Shown here: positions 1-11,043 of the stretch, one piece after another
How the letters are laid out: each line of letters opens with the position of its first letter
Numbering within the stretch: the stretch's first letter is position 1
DNA from: Azolla pinnata
Taxonomy: Eukaryota > Streptophyta > Polypodiopsida > Salviniales > Salviniaceae
Length of the DNA stretch: 30,022 nucleotides
Direction of reading: 5' to 3'
Assembly: GCA_037176905.1 (NCBI GenBank)
Contig: JBBBWG010020445.1
Location: 47,169-77,190 of the forward strand
Made by a program: the position numbers and the translations under genes
The notes under the pieces: generated by a model
Databases searched by the model: none
Seen by the model: only the letters and a program-made list of their open reading frames with translations
What the model was told of the DNA's origin: nothing

Positions 1-40
1 AGTTGGCATTTCATGTTTCTGTTTGTGAGCTGGAATGCAG

Positions 41-625
41 ATTAGCAACTTTGCGAGTATTTGGTTTATCGGCCTGTTCATGTCTATTATTGCAACGGGT
101 ATCCTTGAGATGCGATGGAGTGGGGTGGGCATCGAGGAATGGTGGAGAAACGAACAGTTTTGGGTCATCGGCGGTGTTTCAGCCCATCTTTTTGCTGTGA
201 TCCAAGGTCTCTTGAAGGTCTTAGGAGGTATTGACACAAACTTTACAGTCACTTCGAAAGGATCGGATGATCAAGATGAATTTGCGGAGCTTTATCTATT
301 CAAGTGGACATCTCTGCTTGTTCCACCGACGACATTACTAATCATCAATCTGGTGGGAGTTGTGGCTGGAATCTCAGATGCAGTTACTAACGGCTATTCT
401 TCGTGGGGGCCTTTGTTCGGGAAGTTGTTCTTTGCATTTTGGGTGATTGTCCACTTATATCCTTTCCTAAAGGGTCTGATGGGAAGGCAGAACAGGACAC
501 CCACGATCGTGATTGTATGGTCTGTCCTCTTGGCTTCCATTTTCTCCTTGCTATGGGTCAAGATCGATCCATTCTTGATCAGGGTAACGGGGCCGAATCT
601 CGCTCAATGCGGTATCAATTGTTAA
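41..625 (+). CDS. Cellulose synthase catalytic subunit (CesA), last exon, 5' part outside window
   Basis: This is the last coding exon of a plant cellulose synthase, the plasma-membrane glycosyltransferase that makes beta-1,4-glucan from UDP-glucose in rosette complexes. A splice acceptor (tggaatgcag) ends at position 40. The exon then reads in frame for 194 codons to TAA at 623-625, starting ISNFASIWF, which is where CesA proteins enter their C-terminal membrane region. Visible hallmarks are [23 protein letters not shown] residues (here [10 protein letters not shown]), the FxVTxK motif as FTVTSK, four further hydrophobic segments, [13 protein letters not shown] and the CGINC terminus. The catalytic D, D, DxD and QxxRW residues lie in upstream exons. 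The ending RVTGPN..QCGINC looks closest to CESA3/CESA7-type termini from memory, but the isoform is not settled. The frame is intact with no damage. Confidence 0.96.
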   Translation: MSNFASIWFIGLFMSIIATGILEMRWSGVGIEEWWRNEQFWVIGGVSAHLFAVIQGLLKVLGGIDTNFTVTSKGSDDQDEFAELYLFKWTSLLVPPTTLLIINLVGVVAGISDAVTNGYSSWGPLFGKLFFAFWVIVHLYPFLKGLMGRQNRTPTIVIVWSVLLASIFSLLWVKIDPFLIRVTGPNLAQCGINC

Positions 626-1556
626 GTATAGGAACTCCATTTCTAAAGCGGAAGCTTCGGAATATTGTACATTTTGGCAGTTCTTTTAGTAGCTCATCTG
701 GCTCTTATGCACAAAGAAGGGCCAGCTTGATTTCTAGACAGGAATCTATATTTGGCACTGCTAGTTCTGTACTGCTTTCTATATAACAAAGGGTTGCTCT
801 GTAATTTTGCTCCCTCTATATACTCAGCAATTCCAGGGTATTTCTTTTACTTGAAAAAGATGGCATTTGTCTAAATATTTCTCGGTGCTTCAGTAAAACT
901 ACTGAAGCTGTAAGCATTTCTCTCTTCCTCTCTTGCAAGTTTGCATGTACTCACAATTTGCAAAATATGAGCAGCATTTTCTTTCTCATGCGATTTCCAA
1001 CGCCTTTTGTCGATGGAATGCTGAGGTAAGTCATAGAAATGGTGCATCTGCTCATAACCTTTGGGGTCACAGTTTTGTACTGCTTTCTATATAACAAAAT
1101 GTTGATTTGTATGTGATTCTGCTTCCTCTCTATACTCAGCAATTCTACGGTATTTCTCGTTTTACTTGAAGATGGCTTTGTCTGATTTGTCGACGGTTCA
1201 GTAGAACTTCTGGTGGAGCTGTAAGTATTTCTCTCTTCCCCTCTTTCAAATTGCATGTACTCGTTGCCGGATTTCTGGTTCGAACATGATTCAACGAACA
1301 TCTAGCTTGCCTATGCACACAAAACAGATGCCATCCTAGACTTGACATGTTTCAACAATGCCACCGCCGAACTTGGACATCGACGATCAAAAGGCTTCAA
1401 AGTGCACCGGTGATTGAACGATGCGGCCTAAGCCAGTTCGATGGGTCCTTCCTCAGCGCAGCGGTCTACGACAGCAGCAGACTCGCGATCCAACCCGGAA
1501 GGATTTGCAAAGACAGTCGGCGAGGTAATCAATCGATCCCAGTCAGCCACCAAAGT
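626..1556. other. CesA 3' UTR and intergenic region
   Basis: This non-coding stretch follows the CesA stop codon. Its T-rich first part probably includes the CesA 3' UTR. It carries a diverged direct duplication, listed separately. Short open frames at 951-1348 and 1347-1656 on both strands lack recognisable domains and a convincing start context, so I treat them as chance. Confidence 0.6.
761..1267 (+). repeat. Diverged direct duplication downstream of CesA (about 200 bp, offset 308)
   Basis: Positions 761-959 and 1069-1267 are clearly homologous. The shared 23-base block TGTAC...AACAAA occurs at 768-790 and 1076-1098. Further shared blocks include the 'ctcagcaattc' segment, the 'tacttgaa.gatgg' segment, the CTG(T)AAG.ATTTCTCTCTTCC segment and a GCATGTACTC end. 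Many substitutions and small indels separate the copies, so the duplication is old. About 110 bp of unrelated sequence lies between them. Confidence 0.85.
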
Positions 1557-1580
1557 CACCCTAAACCCTAAAACCCTAAA
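1557..1580 (+). promoter_or_regulatory. Tandem teloboxes upstream of the J-protein gene
   Basis: Two AAACCCTAA motifs lie at 1563-1571 and 1571-1579, preceded by an ACCCTAA. Teloboxes are known promoter or leader elements of plant housekeeping and translation genes, bound by Myb-type telobox factors. The position, about 520 bp before the J-protein ATG, fits a promoter or leader role. That role is inference. Confidence 0.5.
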
Positions 1581-2101
1581 CGAAGAGGGAGGGCTCCCCA
1601 AGTCAGAAGCGAGTTTCTTTCGCCTCTGTCTACCTCGGTTAGCCATTGCACGTTAATTGAAAGCTCTTAGGCAGGCGCCGAGCTTCTCGACCTCGATCCG
1701 TCTCGATCCGATCGGCGTTTACGCCGCCGGTTTGATCGATTAAGCGGCGGCGAGTTTCTTAATCTCTGATATTAATCGTATGCGCGCTTCGTATCGCGAT
1801 CCGCGATGGCCGAGTCAAATCTGTATCTGTGAAGCTTTCTGCTAAGCTACCAAAATATGAATCTGCTGTTAGTGTTTACTTACTAAAATCTGGATTTGCA
1901 GTTGGTTTTTCACTTACCACAGGAAGAAGAAGAAGAAGAAGAAACAGGGGGGTATGGGAAGGAATTAATGGAAAGCTTGAAGATAGCACGCAGCAGCAGA
2001 AGCAGAGAAGCAGCAGAAGCAGACGGAGATCGCCATCGCTCTCGCGCTTCTCATGCTGTTGTTTCTTCTTTCCCCCTCCCCCTCCGATCCTCCCCTCAGC
2101 T
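1581..2101 (+). other. Probable promoter/5' leader of the J-protein gene
   Basis: The stretch holds a GC-richer segment (1670-1810), a GAA triplet run (1922-1943) and pyrimidine-rich sequence ending just before the ATG at 2102. A frame open from a GTG at 1829 runs into the J-protein start but contains no upstream ATG, so the ATG at 2102 is taken as the start. A leader intron in this part cannot be excluded. Confidence 0.4.
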
Positions 2102-5100
2102 ATGCCAGATCGTGACGCGTGGGACGATGACTGGGAGCATCCGAGCAAGAAGAAGACATCTTTCTTCTGGCCTTTCGTCGCCACTCTCTTCACTGCCTTC
2201 GCTGTGAGTACATTTCCTTCTTTCTTCTTCTTCCCTCCCCCTCCTCCTTAACCCTTCTCGTGCTGTTGCTTTTGCCGTTTGGGATCACTTGTCTCTCCTC
2301 TTGCATGTGTTGTTTTCCTTTTTTTCCCGTTTGAATGGATCGCGCCGTAGAGGAAATCATATTTATTGGCTGTGTACTGTTCGTTTGTCTCTGTATTGTT
2401 GCCGTTTGCCGTTTTGGATCACTCGTCTCTCCTCTTGCATGTGTTATTTTGCTTTTTTTCGTTTGAATGGATCGCGCTGTAGAGGAAATCATATTTATTG
2501 GCTGTGTACTGTTCGTTCGTCTCTGTATTGTTGTCGTTTGACGTTTTGGATCACTTGTCTCTCCTCTTGCATGTGTTGTTTTGCAATTGAAACTAGTTTG
2601 CCTTATATTTGGCAGCGTTTTCCCTTTGAATTGATCGGTATGTGTGTCATGTTTCTGTCTCTGTATTTCCATTTTTTGCTTGTTGAAACGGTAAAAATCT
2701 CATCAAACCCTTAAGGAGGGTATAGAGGAAATCATATTTATTGGCTGTGTACTGTTCGTTTGTCTCTGTATTGTTGTCGTTTGATTTGGCCAAAAGATTG
2801 GCGATTGAAACTAGTTTGCCTTATATTTGGCAGCTTTTTCCCTGTTCCTTTGAATTGATCGGTATGTGCGTCATGTTTCTGTCTCCGTATTTCCATTTTT
2901 TGCTTGTTGAAACGGTAAAAATTTCGTCAAACCCTTAACGAGGGTATAGTCTTTTCAAAATTGTCTTTGTTTCTAAAACTCTAGGCTTCCTTGAAAGGAA
3001 CTTATATTAACGCAACTGGGAAAAATAAAAAATTCATTGAATGACTTAACTCAGAAAACCAGAAAATGGATGTCAAAGGTTCATATGAAAACTTGTAGGA
3101 ATAAAATTTGAGCTACTCTAAAGTGCTGCGAATCTGGAAACATCAGAGGCCATTTGCATATTTTTTTGATGCGGCATGACAGCATCTCAGGGTGGGTGAA
3201 ATCATTTGCATACATTTGAAATCAGAATTTGGCTCTCGAAACCATTCGTATTAGTAAACTACTATGAGCGTGCCAGTAAGATCAATACCATAAGTTTTTA
3301 TTTGGGAATTCTAAGAATATGAATAAGCACTTAAACATCACGAAAGTAATTGAGTTTAGCTGTTTATATAATCTTTATAATTCTTAAATCAAAATTATTC
3401 AAAACATTTCACAGTAAATTTATGAACATAGCATCACTGCACACAGAGATAAAAATGTGTGTAAAGAAAGTTGTAGCCTCACACTGTTCGTGTTATGGCT
3501 CTGTAGACAACTGGTTTGGCCGAACAATGTAGGTAGTGTGTATCAAAACACTGAGAAATGTTAGTTTTCGTTCTCTATAATGAAACTCGTTCTTTGATCT
3601 TAGTTATCTGTTACGATAATTGCATGGAAAATATGACGTTGTTTAGGGAAACGAATCCCTAGGTCAGAGGAGACATGGCCAGAGTTATGTACGTAGTTTG
3701 GTGCAGTTAGCATTAGGTTCTGGTGCTTGTTTATATGTGCATTAGAAAGTACATTTGACTTTCTCTTTCAAAAAGAGAACTTTCTTTTGATTCAGAGATT
3801 CAAATCCAGTTACAATGACAGGGTAAAGTCATTTTAGATAGCCAGATAGGCACACATCTTTAGCTGGTTTACTCTTTTCTAGATATATGCTCTATGTAGA
3901 TTACGTTGGAGGCTCTAGCAGTGGGTTTTCATCATGGACATAGCTGTGAACAGCTGCTTTTTTAGGGTTAGGCTTCATCGTACTGTATTATCCTCTATTG
4001 GTTATTTATAAAGGAAATATCGAAAGGGGTTCCAGTAGAAAGGATCAACAGGATGTTGAAGCTATTTCATGAAAACTGCATGACCATCATCATCTTTGAA
4101 CCATCCCAGGGTAATGGTGTCTTGATGTGATATGACCATCTCCTCCAAGCCAGTTATCCAATTAAATGGCGTAGGGCTTATTCTAAACTGTGATTGGGCT
4201 AATCTAGTACACAATCTTCTTTTCTCTCTCCCTCTGTCTGCCTCACTTAGATGTCAAATAGATAATAAGATTTTAAAAAAATGTAAGATAATGTTAGAAT
4301 CATAAGCAGAGCTATGACGTTATCCTTTAGGGTCCCCATGTATACACTGCGATTATCCCTTTATATAGGGAGATCACACCTCTTCGTTTCTATCTTTTCA
4401 TGTCTCTTTCATTTTTGTTTCTTTTCCATTTTTTACATCTTCTCCTAGTGTAATGGCAATTCTAATTCTTTTTACCAGTGTGGCTTTTGGTTTTTACATA
4501 CTTTAGCTGGCGAACTAATATGTCCCATCTTGTTGTATTATTGATTATTAATAAAAGAAATAATCTAAGAGGTGTTGAATTTCTTTTCATTTGGAGCAGT
4601 CTAAAATGTTTTCAGTTCAGTGGCTAGATTCAACTAAATCGATAGTTTTGTTTATGTTTTATTCTTCTAGGAGTTGTTTAGGTTGGCTTTCACAAACTTG
4701 TGATATTACTGTGAAGGTCACATATAGAGGAACATTGATTACTGTTTTGAATAACTTTCGATACCATGAATTTTTGAGTTTATACCAATAATTAAGAAAA
4801 ATAATAAGAAAATTCTGATTAATAGAAAGAGAGGGTGATAACACCACCGGACCACTCCCTAGTGGCTTGTGAGACAGACTTGGATCCTCATCAATGTTCC
4901 ATACCATTAAGTATGAACTGAGGTTGTACCTTGGGTCCAGTGGAGAGAGGGCATGTGCATAACCAACAAGAGCTTGGGTCCAGTGGAGAGTGGGCATGTG
5001 CTCAACTGAGTCACTCTTTGACAAGCCCTCAAAAGATGGCAGCTATCTTCCATTTTAAAGATAAAACTTAGCATATTCCCCCTACTCAAATGGTTGCAAC

Positions 5101-8100
5101 CCTATTATGAGAAGTAAAGGAAGTTAGTTTAAGTGAAATCCCTTCACTCCTGATTATGTCTTTAATAAAACCATCGATGCATTAAAGTTTAAATCCTCTA
5201 ATATGCCTAGATCTCAAGTATTCACTTTGGCATATGTTACAGCAAGAATGTGGGGCTAACTCACAACGTAAAGAAGTGTAAGGATTATTTTACTATCAAT
5301 CCTATGCTTGCAGTACATAAACATGAACAGTCTAGAGGTCCTAGAGTTTCATCTTAAAAAGGTAGCTAACTGCCTTCTTTTGAGGGCTTTTCACAGAGTG
5401 ATTACATGGAGACTTTGCAAAGCTCTTGTGGGCCGTGTGTGTGAGCTGGACCCAAGTTATGACTGGTGTCTGCTCTTTGTTGCACAGGACATTGGCCAAG
5501 ATTCGAGTATGTCTCTCATGTGCTGCTAAGGGATGGTCAGATGGTACAGCACCCCTTTCTTTTGATTTTTTTTTTTCGAACTCCCTTATTGTTTTACTTA
5601 ACAAGTAATGTAGACTCTAATATTATACCATGAGTATGCACTTAGGTCATACCCTCGGCTGGTCAGGTGATATAGCACCTTCTCTTTCTGTTCGTTTCTC
5701 ACTTCTGTAATAATAATAATTACGTACATGCTAAAAGTGGTAGACCACTATCAGTGGAAACAAGAAAGGAAACTAAAATGAACATTTGATGGAGATTGAG
5801 AAATGAGCATTTCTACAAAGGGATACTAACAATGTAACTGACCAAGCTGAAACGATTGATCTATTAGCAAAGATTAAGTCCTTGGTGGAGTACTTGTCTG
5901 AATATTGATTGGGTTGAAATTGAATTGAAGGAGTCCAGTCAAAGTGATGTGCTTTAAGTAAAAATAGAAAAAGTGATCCAATTCAGTATTTCATTCTCGC
6001 AAATACTCTTTGAAAATACAAGATCATCACAAATTTCTTTCCTTGGTCACTGTGTAATGTTGAAAACTTTAACGGGTGGAATGTGTGCTATTAATGAGAG
6101 GTTTATGTTAAGTGAGTGATTTAAACATATATGTTTCTGTTTTTCTCTTCATAGTTTCTAAGACTTATATGTTTATATTTCTTTACAGATAGGGCATATT
6201 CTCTCTCTTAGACGTCGCATTCAAGATTTTGAAAGGCTTGCCCGAGAGGTATTATTGGTTCAAGTTTAAATAGTTGAGCAGATTATTCGGACATTAATCA
6301 CATGCTCTTTTGTGAATGTGTTGTATAGGGAAGTAAATGTGGGAGATTAAATGTCAATTTACTGCTGAATGTTTGTTGATTAATATTGCGGAATTGGGCA
6401 AAATTAGTATGTTGACTAAGGAAACGAAGATGTAGCTATTTGTATTTCGGTCAGAAATATTCCTCTTTATGTTGTGATGATCCATGTGAAAGCTTGAACA
6501 TTTCTGAATTTTTGTGTTTTCTTAAAGTAGTTATACAAATCTTGTTCCAATAATTTTGCCATTTTTATTTTTCATGAGCTGTCAACACATTCTCACTGTT
6601 TTGAAACGTCACTTTAAGGGCAGTTATTGTCCCTTTGATCCACCATGATAGTTGATAGATGTGGTGAAGATGTGATGGAAGGGAAAGAAGATAGAAGAAC
6701 ACTGCTGGAAAGTATACCACAATACATGTCTTAGAACTGTAGCTGAATAGAGAAATAAAAACTATAAGACCATAGAACAAGGCAAATGGTTTCAACTATA
6801 ACTATAACACCTTTTACAAGGGCTTCAACAAGGTTTTTAACTTCCTCTTGCTAAACCTATCCACCTTTTCTCTCTGCCCTGGTCTTCCACCCTTCTCTTC
6901 ATAATCTCGTTTTCCTTTTTTTTCAAAATTAACCTTTCTTATATAGCCTTTCCGGGTTTCTTCTTTAGGAAGATTCGGATACAACGTATTTTTTATCATA
7001 TCTCTCAGCCTAAATGACAAATTTAAATCTTTAAAATCCTACAAAAGTCGGCTTAATTGGTTTTGAAACTCATATTTTAACTCCAATATCTTAACTCCAA
7101 AACTTGGCTGTGGAATAAACAAGAATATCTGGAGCATTGTCTTCTATAAAAAATAGCAAGGGTAAAATTATATGTCCATCATGGAAAATCACCCATTTTC
7201 CTGTGTCGGGTGTGATACATTTTTTTCATTTCCTTGTCATGTTTTCATTTGTTTGGCAATTAGACTCTCTGTGGCACTATTGAGGAAGTGGATTGGCATA
7301 AAAATTTCTGCCCGTTTTCTTTGAAGAGAGATGTAGTACCTCAGATACTAATTCTAGTCCTGGAAATGGAAGGCTTATTCTAGAAGCGGAGCTGCTGGTC
7401 CTGATACTGGTGGACCTCATTCCAGTGGTGCATTTGGAAGTCGTAGTGGAGTGCATGGTTTCAATGATGGTAGTAGTGGCACTAAAAGTTACCGCTTTAC
7501 ATATTGGACGTCTGATGGGTATCGCACTATAAGGAGGGAAACCTACGTTTATAGGGATACTGGAGGGATGGATGATACTTGGCCACGGTTTTTTGGAAAC
7601 CGTCTCTTTGACAAGGAAGAAGCAGAGAGATTGGTATTTGTCTGAGTCATTTTCTTTATTGTTTGGAGTGTAAAATATCCTGACTCATGTTGATGCTTTC
7701 AGGAGCGTATCAGACGCATGACAGAAGCTTTTCAGAGGGAAAGAGCACACCAGTTTAGAGGCTATGAGAAATGGCAAGGTGAAGAGAGAACCGATCCTAG
7801 ACAAGGTGTTAGAGATGACTGGTCATGGACTAAATCAGATTGGGATGCATGGAAAAAAGCTGAGAACAGCAGATTTCAAACATCTCAACGCCCTTCACTC
7901 TCTCCCTTTGCACACCATTATAGGGCCTTGGGCCTCGATGAGTATATCCCTTTGGCCTGTTTTCTTATTCTTTTAATAGACAGCTTTGACTTGTTCATAT
8001 TTATTCTGAATATTTGATTTGCAGGTCAAAAGTGGGTACCTATTCACAAGATGACATAAAGGTATTTAGTATGAATTTCTTTGCAATTGTCATAAACTTA

Positions 8101-9180
8101 AGCACAGCTTATTATGTAGCCTAAACATAGATTGTCTTCTTCACTTCCAAGTTTGGCCAGCAATCCCATTACGTTATTTTTTTAGTGCGCTTTATCTTTC
8201 TTTCTTCATTTCCTTATTTTTGCTAATGTGCCTCATGATTCTTTTTCTCATTTCCGTATTTTTGAGTGCGCCCATATCCATCATCGTCTTTTCTGTCCTG
8301 TTTCTCTCATTAGCTCACAAATATTTTGATAATGACCTCTGTTATCGGAAACATTGCTTGCGGATGTAGAAAGAGTGAGAAAAATTAAGAGGGAAGCAAC
8401 AAAAATTCAATTCGCAGATACAATGAGTGTGAGGCCCAGGCCCGTGCAAGATTATACTCTTATCTCACAAAAGATGTGAGAGCTGAATTGTAGACAAAAA
8501 AATTTAGGTCATGGTTCCATGTATCACCTTATCTAAAGACCTTATCCCGCCTTATTAGTTTCTCTAAAATTTAATTTAATGTAATAATGTTTCTTCAGGC
8601 AGCATATAGAGCAAAGGCAATGGAGTATCATCCCGATCGAAATCAACATCGGAAGGGTAATGATTCGTTCTCTTTTGTTCTCCTCTTTTGAATGTGGATG
8701 CAAACCTGTAGGGATCCTTGCAAAATGTGTATTAAGGATGTAAATAGAGTTTTTGTCTAAATGGATAGGAATTACTTATTAAATTGAATTAGATAAGACT
8801 TTGCCATAGAATAATAATACTCTGTAATTTGCTCTGTGTCACAATGAGTGTTAATGATGTATGCAATCTCATATCTTCCCATCAACTAGTGCATTGTGAC
8901 TCTTATGTATATTTAAGGCCATCATGTTCAAGTGCAAAAAGATCAGATGCTCTGATGTTTGATATCTCCTGGATTGCAATTCAGAACAAGTAATAGTAGG
9001 GAAATTTCCCCAATTCATAAGACATTGGATGGTTATTCAGTATCTCTATTAGTCTAGATCTGGAGTTGTAAATGAGGACACTGAGTTACATTGTTTTTTT
9101 TTCTCATGTGACCAGATTTTGCAGAGGCGAAGTTTCGGGAGGTAAATGCAGCTTATGAGGCATTGAAAAAGAAAGTGTAG
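2102..9180 (+). CDS. Membrane-anchored J-domain (DnaJ-like) protein, 7 exons, 278 aa
   Basis: A J-domain co-chaperone that would stimulate an Hsp70 ATPase. Exons: 2102-2203, 6189-6248, 7358-7633, 7703-7941, 8025-8061, 8599-8656, 9116-9180; all junctions are GT-AG and the joined frame is 837 nt ending in TAG. Residues 1-18 are acidic then KKK. Residues 19-42 form one hydrophobic segment (SFFWPFVATLF...) bounded by RRR at 43-45. Residues 55-146 include a Ser/Gly-rich linker and an aromatic/basic stretch (YRFTYWTSDGYRTIRRE). Residues 147-215 are charged and Trp-rich. Residues 217-278 form the J-domain, with helix II SQDDIKAAYRAKAMEY, the HPD motif at 249-251 and helix III FREVNAAYEALKK. The J-domain is C-terminal rather than N-terminal, so this is a class C J-protein. 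The organelle is not evident. The exon 3 acceptor (after 7357) is the least certain junction; an earlier acceptor would need a frame correction. I recognise no gene symbol. Confidence 0.85.
2271..2949 (+). repeat. Nested tandem repeats in J-protein intron 1
   Basis: Unit A (about 132 bp, beginning TTTGMCGTTT.GGATCAC) occurs at 2271-2404 and 2405-2536, with a truncated copy at 2537-2584. Unit B (about 143 bp, containing CTAGTTTGCCTTATATTTGG) occurs at 2585-2725 and again at 2803-2949. Between the B copies, 2726-2779 repeats the tail of unit A. A composite A-tail plus B block was therefore itself duplicated. Copies within each class are highly similar, which suggests recent or homogenised expansion. 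Confidence 0.85.
4785..5620. repeat. Long inverted repeat, foldback/MITE-like, in J-protein intron 1
   Basis: The left arm (about 4785-5068) and right arm (about 5345-5620) are reverse complements with moderate divergence. The best-matched core pairs 5011-5040 with 5370-5400, sharing TCTTTTGAGGGCTT. Further matches include the GGACCCAA block (right arm near 5448; left arm near 4931 and 4975) and the outer GGTGNTNNNNCACC-like ends. About 275 bp lie between the arms. The left arm has an internal 44-bp duplication of TTGGGTCCAGTGGAGAG at 4931 and 4975. No transposase frame is visible. A non-autonomous foldback element or two head-to-head copies of one repeat are the likely explanations. Confidence 0.7.
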
Positions 9181-10740
9181 TCGGGTGGCTGAAGACCCAT
9201 ATAGAAGACACATGTGCCCTTCACTTCCAACAAAATTTGTTCTCTTTTTCTCATAATTTCCTATGATTTCTCACATGAAAATGGAGGTTGGGCTGTTTAC
9301 GGAAATCTCCTGGGCCCTGTTGTTATTGGTGAAATGTCTTTGATGTGCCTCGAATCATCTAGTATCTGATTCTTATCAATTGCTGTAACACCAATTGTAT
9401 ATTTTTGGTGGCATCAAGGTGGCCAATACTTGACAAACAACAGTTCCTGGCCGAATGATCTTATCTTGCATTTTCTGAGATGAGTGATAATATCTTGCCA
9501 TTTTCTGAGCTGAAAGATCTTATTTTGCTGTTTTTTTCTCTCTTCTTGGTTTGGGTTGAAAAGGAGGTATGAAACGCCGCTATTGTAGCAATGGCCCGAC
9601 ACCCTAACCCTGAAACCATCACCATCTAGTGCATTATCAATTTGACAATAGAAGTTAATCTAGGTGCCTTTTTCTAAAGGGAATCAGCTTGGAAAGACCA
9701 AAAGCACGCCTAATGACGGACAAAATACGTAACTCCGTTTGTCTGTCTGCTGTACCACCAACATTTTGTGATTCCATGCATGTGCTCATCTGATCTTGGC
9801 GATGAGCCATTCCAATGCTGAAAAGCATGCCAAACGGTGCGAGATCCTCGTGCTCTGTCTTCTGTAAAAAAAATATGGGCAGGGGGTGAAATTGTGCCAT
9901 GAAGAACCATTTCCCATGAAGGAGAAATGCACGGAATTAGATGCACGGAATTAGAGTAACTCCCAATCCATCAGCTGTGGGATTGGCCCTAGTGTTACTT
10001 ACAGCTTACACTTGGAAGCCAACTCCTAAAAAAGCTTTCAAGGGACTTGAACCCAAGGGCCCTCGATTCAAGACAAAGGTGTCACGGTTCGCGGATTTCC
10101 CAAGTATCAACCGTTGATCGTGTATGTTCGTGTAACGTATGGAGGAGATTCGCATTCTGAGATGGTGAATTGCAACTATATCATCTATGCTCCAAATGCT
10201 TCTGTGATACACTTGTCACTGTATAAGTATGAACAAACCTAATGGTCAAGGAACGGGCATAACCTCAGGCACCAATTTATAAGGCTAATTTGAATGGTTT
10301 AAAGGTAAATAAGAAAGAAACCGATTATCTTTGGACTTGGACAAACCCATTTGGTCACTTGATAGGTATGAATAAACTTAATGGTCAAGGAGCCCTGAAA
10401 GTTTGACTTATATAAAGACGATTAGTTTACCTCCTTTCATTATAACAACCTGAGTCGCCATAAAGACTTTCTCTTGGCAAGGCTAAGCTCTTTGTTATCG
10501 GATCTGTACCAATGTGCTTCCGAGGTATACAACAAGCCCTCAGATAAGTTTGCAAGTTGGTCCCCATAATTTTCTGCTGACTTATCTGAGCGGTCACTTA
10601 AAAAGGTAAGTTTTTTCCCCCCCCCTTCACTGTTTAGGGTTTACGTATTCACAATGCGGCATTGACCATGGCATGTCTGCACCTTCTCCGCTATCCATTA
10701 CGCCCTCATCACACCTCCTGCATAGCTTCATCGATCAAAA
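9181..10740. other. J-protein 3' UTR and intergenic region
   Basis: The first 200 bp or so are T-rich and probably the J-protein 3' UTR. No gene is visible beyond that. Two small features are seen: a diverged pair around GTATGAAYAAACYTAATGGTCAAGGA at 10227 and 10366 (offset 139), and one reversed telobox TTAGGGTTT at 10634-10642. Short open frames at 9414-10212 on the minus strand have no recognisable product. Confidence 0.55.
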
Positions 10741-10744
10741 GCTG

Positions 10745-10750
10745 TATATA
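10745..10750 (+). promoter_or_regulatory. Candidate TATA box of the UDP-xylose synthase gene
   Basis: TATATA within GCTGTATATAGC lies about 535 bp upstream of the main ATG at 11280. If used, transcription would start near 10775-10780. The leader would then contain at least one short upstream frame (10864-10890, and possibly 10764-10790), the in-frame ATG at 10950 and the triplet repeats. No better TATA-like site was noted closer to 11280, although that part is very pyrimidine-rich and TATA-less starts are possible. Confidence 0.4.
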
Positions 10751-10896
10751 GCTTCCGTCATCTATGTTGCGGGCATTCCATTTCTCTTAACTCTCAAACT
10801 TTCTCTGATTTTCCTGTGAGTTCTGCCCGTCACGTTGTCAGCGGATACGATCGGAAAAAAGGAATGAGGTGTTCGTCATTGATTAAATGATTTGCA

Positions 10897-10919
10897 GAAG
10901 TCTAGAAATTCTAGACTTC
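10897..10919. repeat. Perfect 23-bp palindrome in UDP-xylose synthase leader
   Basis: Two 11-base arms (GAAGTCTAGAA and its exact complement) flank a single central A. In RNA it would form a hairpin only with some arm melting. In DNA it could be a dimeric binding site, since its centre reads TAGAAATTCTA. Its position, 30 bp before an in-frame ATG at 10950, makes it a possible leader element. Confidence 0.7.
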
Positions 10920-10967
10920 ACAGTGAGACAAACTTGACATTGGAAAGGAATGGCATCAAAGAGGAGT

Positions 10968-11035
10968 GTTTTGCGTTTGCATTCGCGTTTGCATTCGCGT
11001 TTGCGTTCGCGTTCGCGTTCGCGTTTGCGTTTTCG
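10968..11035 (+). repeat. Hexanucleotide repeat (GCGTTY-type) in UDP-xylose synthase leader
   Basis: About ten tandem copies of a TTYGCG/GCGTTY hexamer with C/T variation. Because the unit is a multiple of three, each reading frame stays open. In the frame of the downstream enzyme it encodes alternating Arg/Leu/Ser/His residues. Confidence 0.8.
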
Positions 11036-11043
11036 TCTGTTCG

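Noticed and set aside
1829-2101. In-frame extension of the J-protein upstream of 2102
   Set aside because: The frame is open from a GTG but contains no ATG; the sequence is low-complexity leader, so the start at 2102 is preferred.
4659-5024. 121-codon minus-strand open frame
   Set aside because: It lies in the left arm of the inverted repeat and its internal 44-bp duplication; low similarity to any protein I know.
10041-10090. tRNA-like GGGACTTGAACCC stretch
   Set aside because: No matching acceptor stem, anticodon arm or complete B box could be assembled on either strand.
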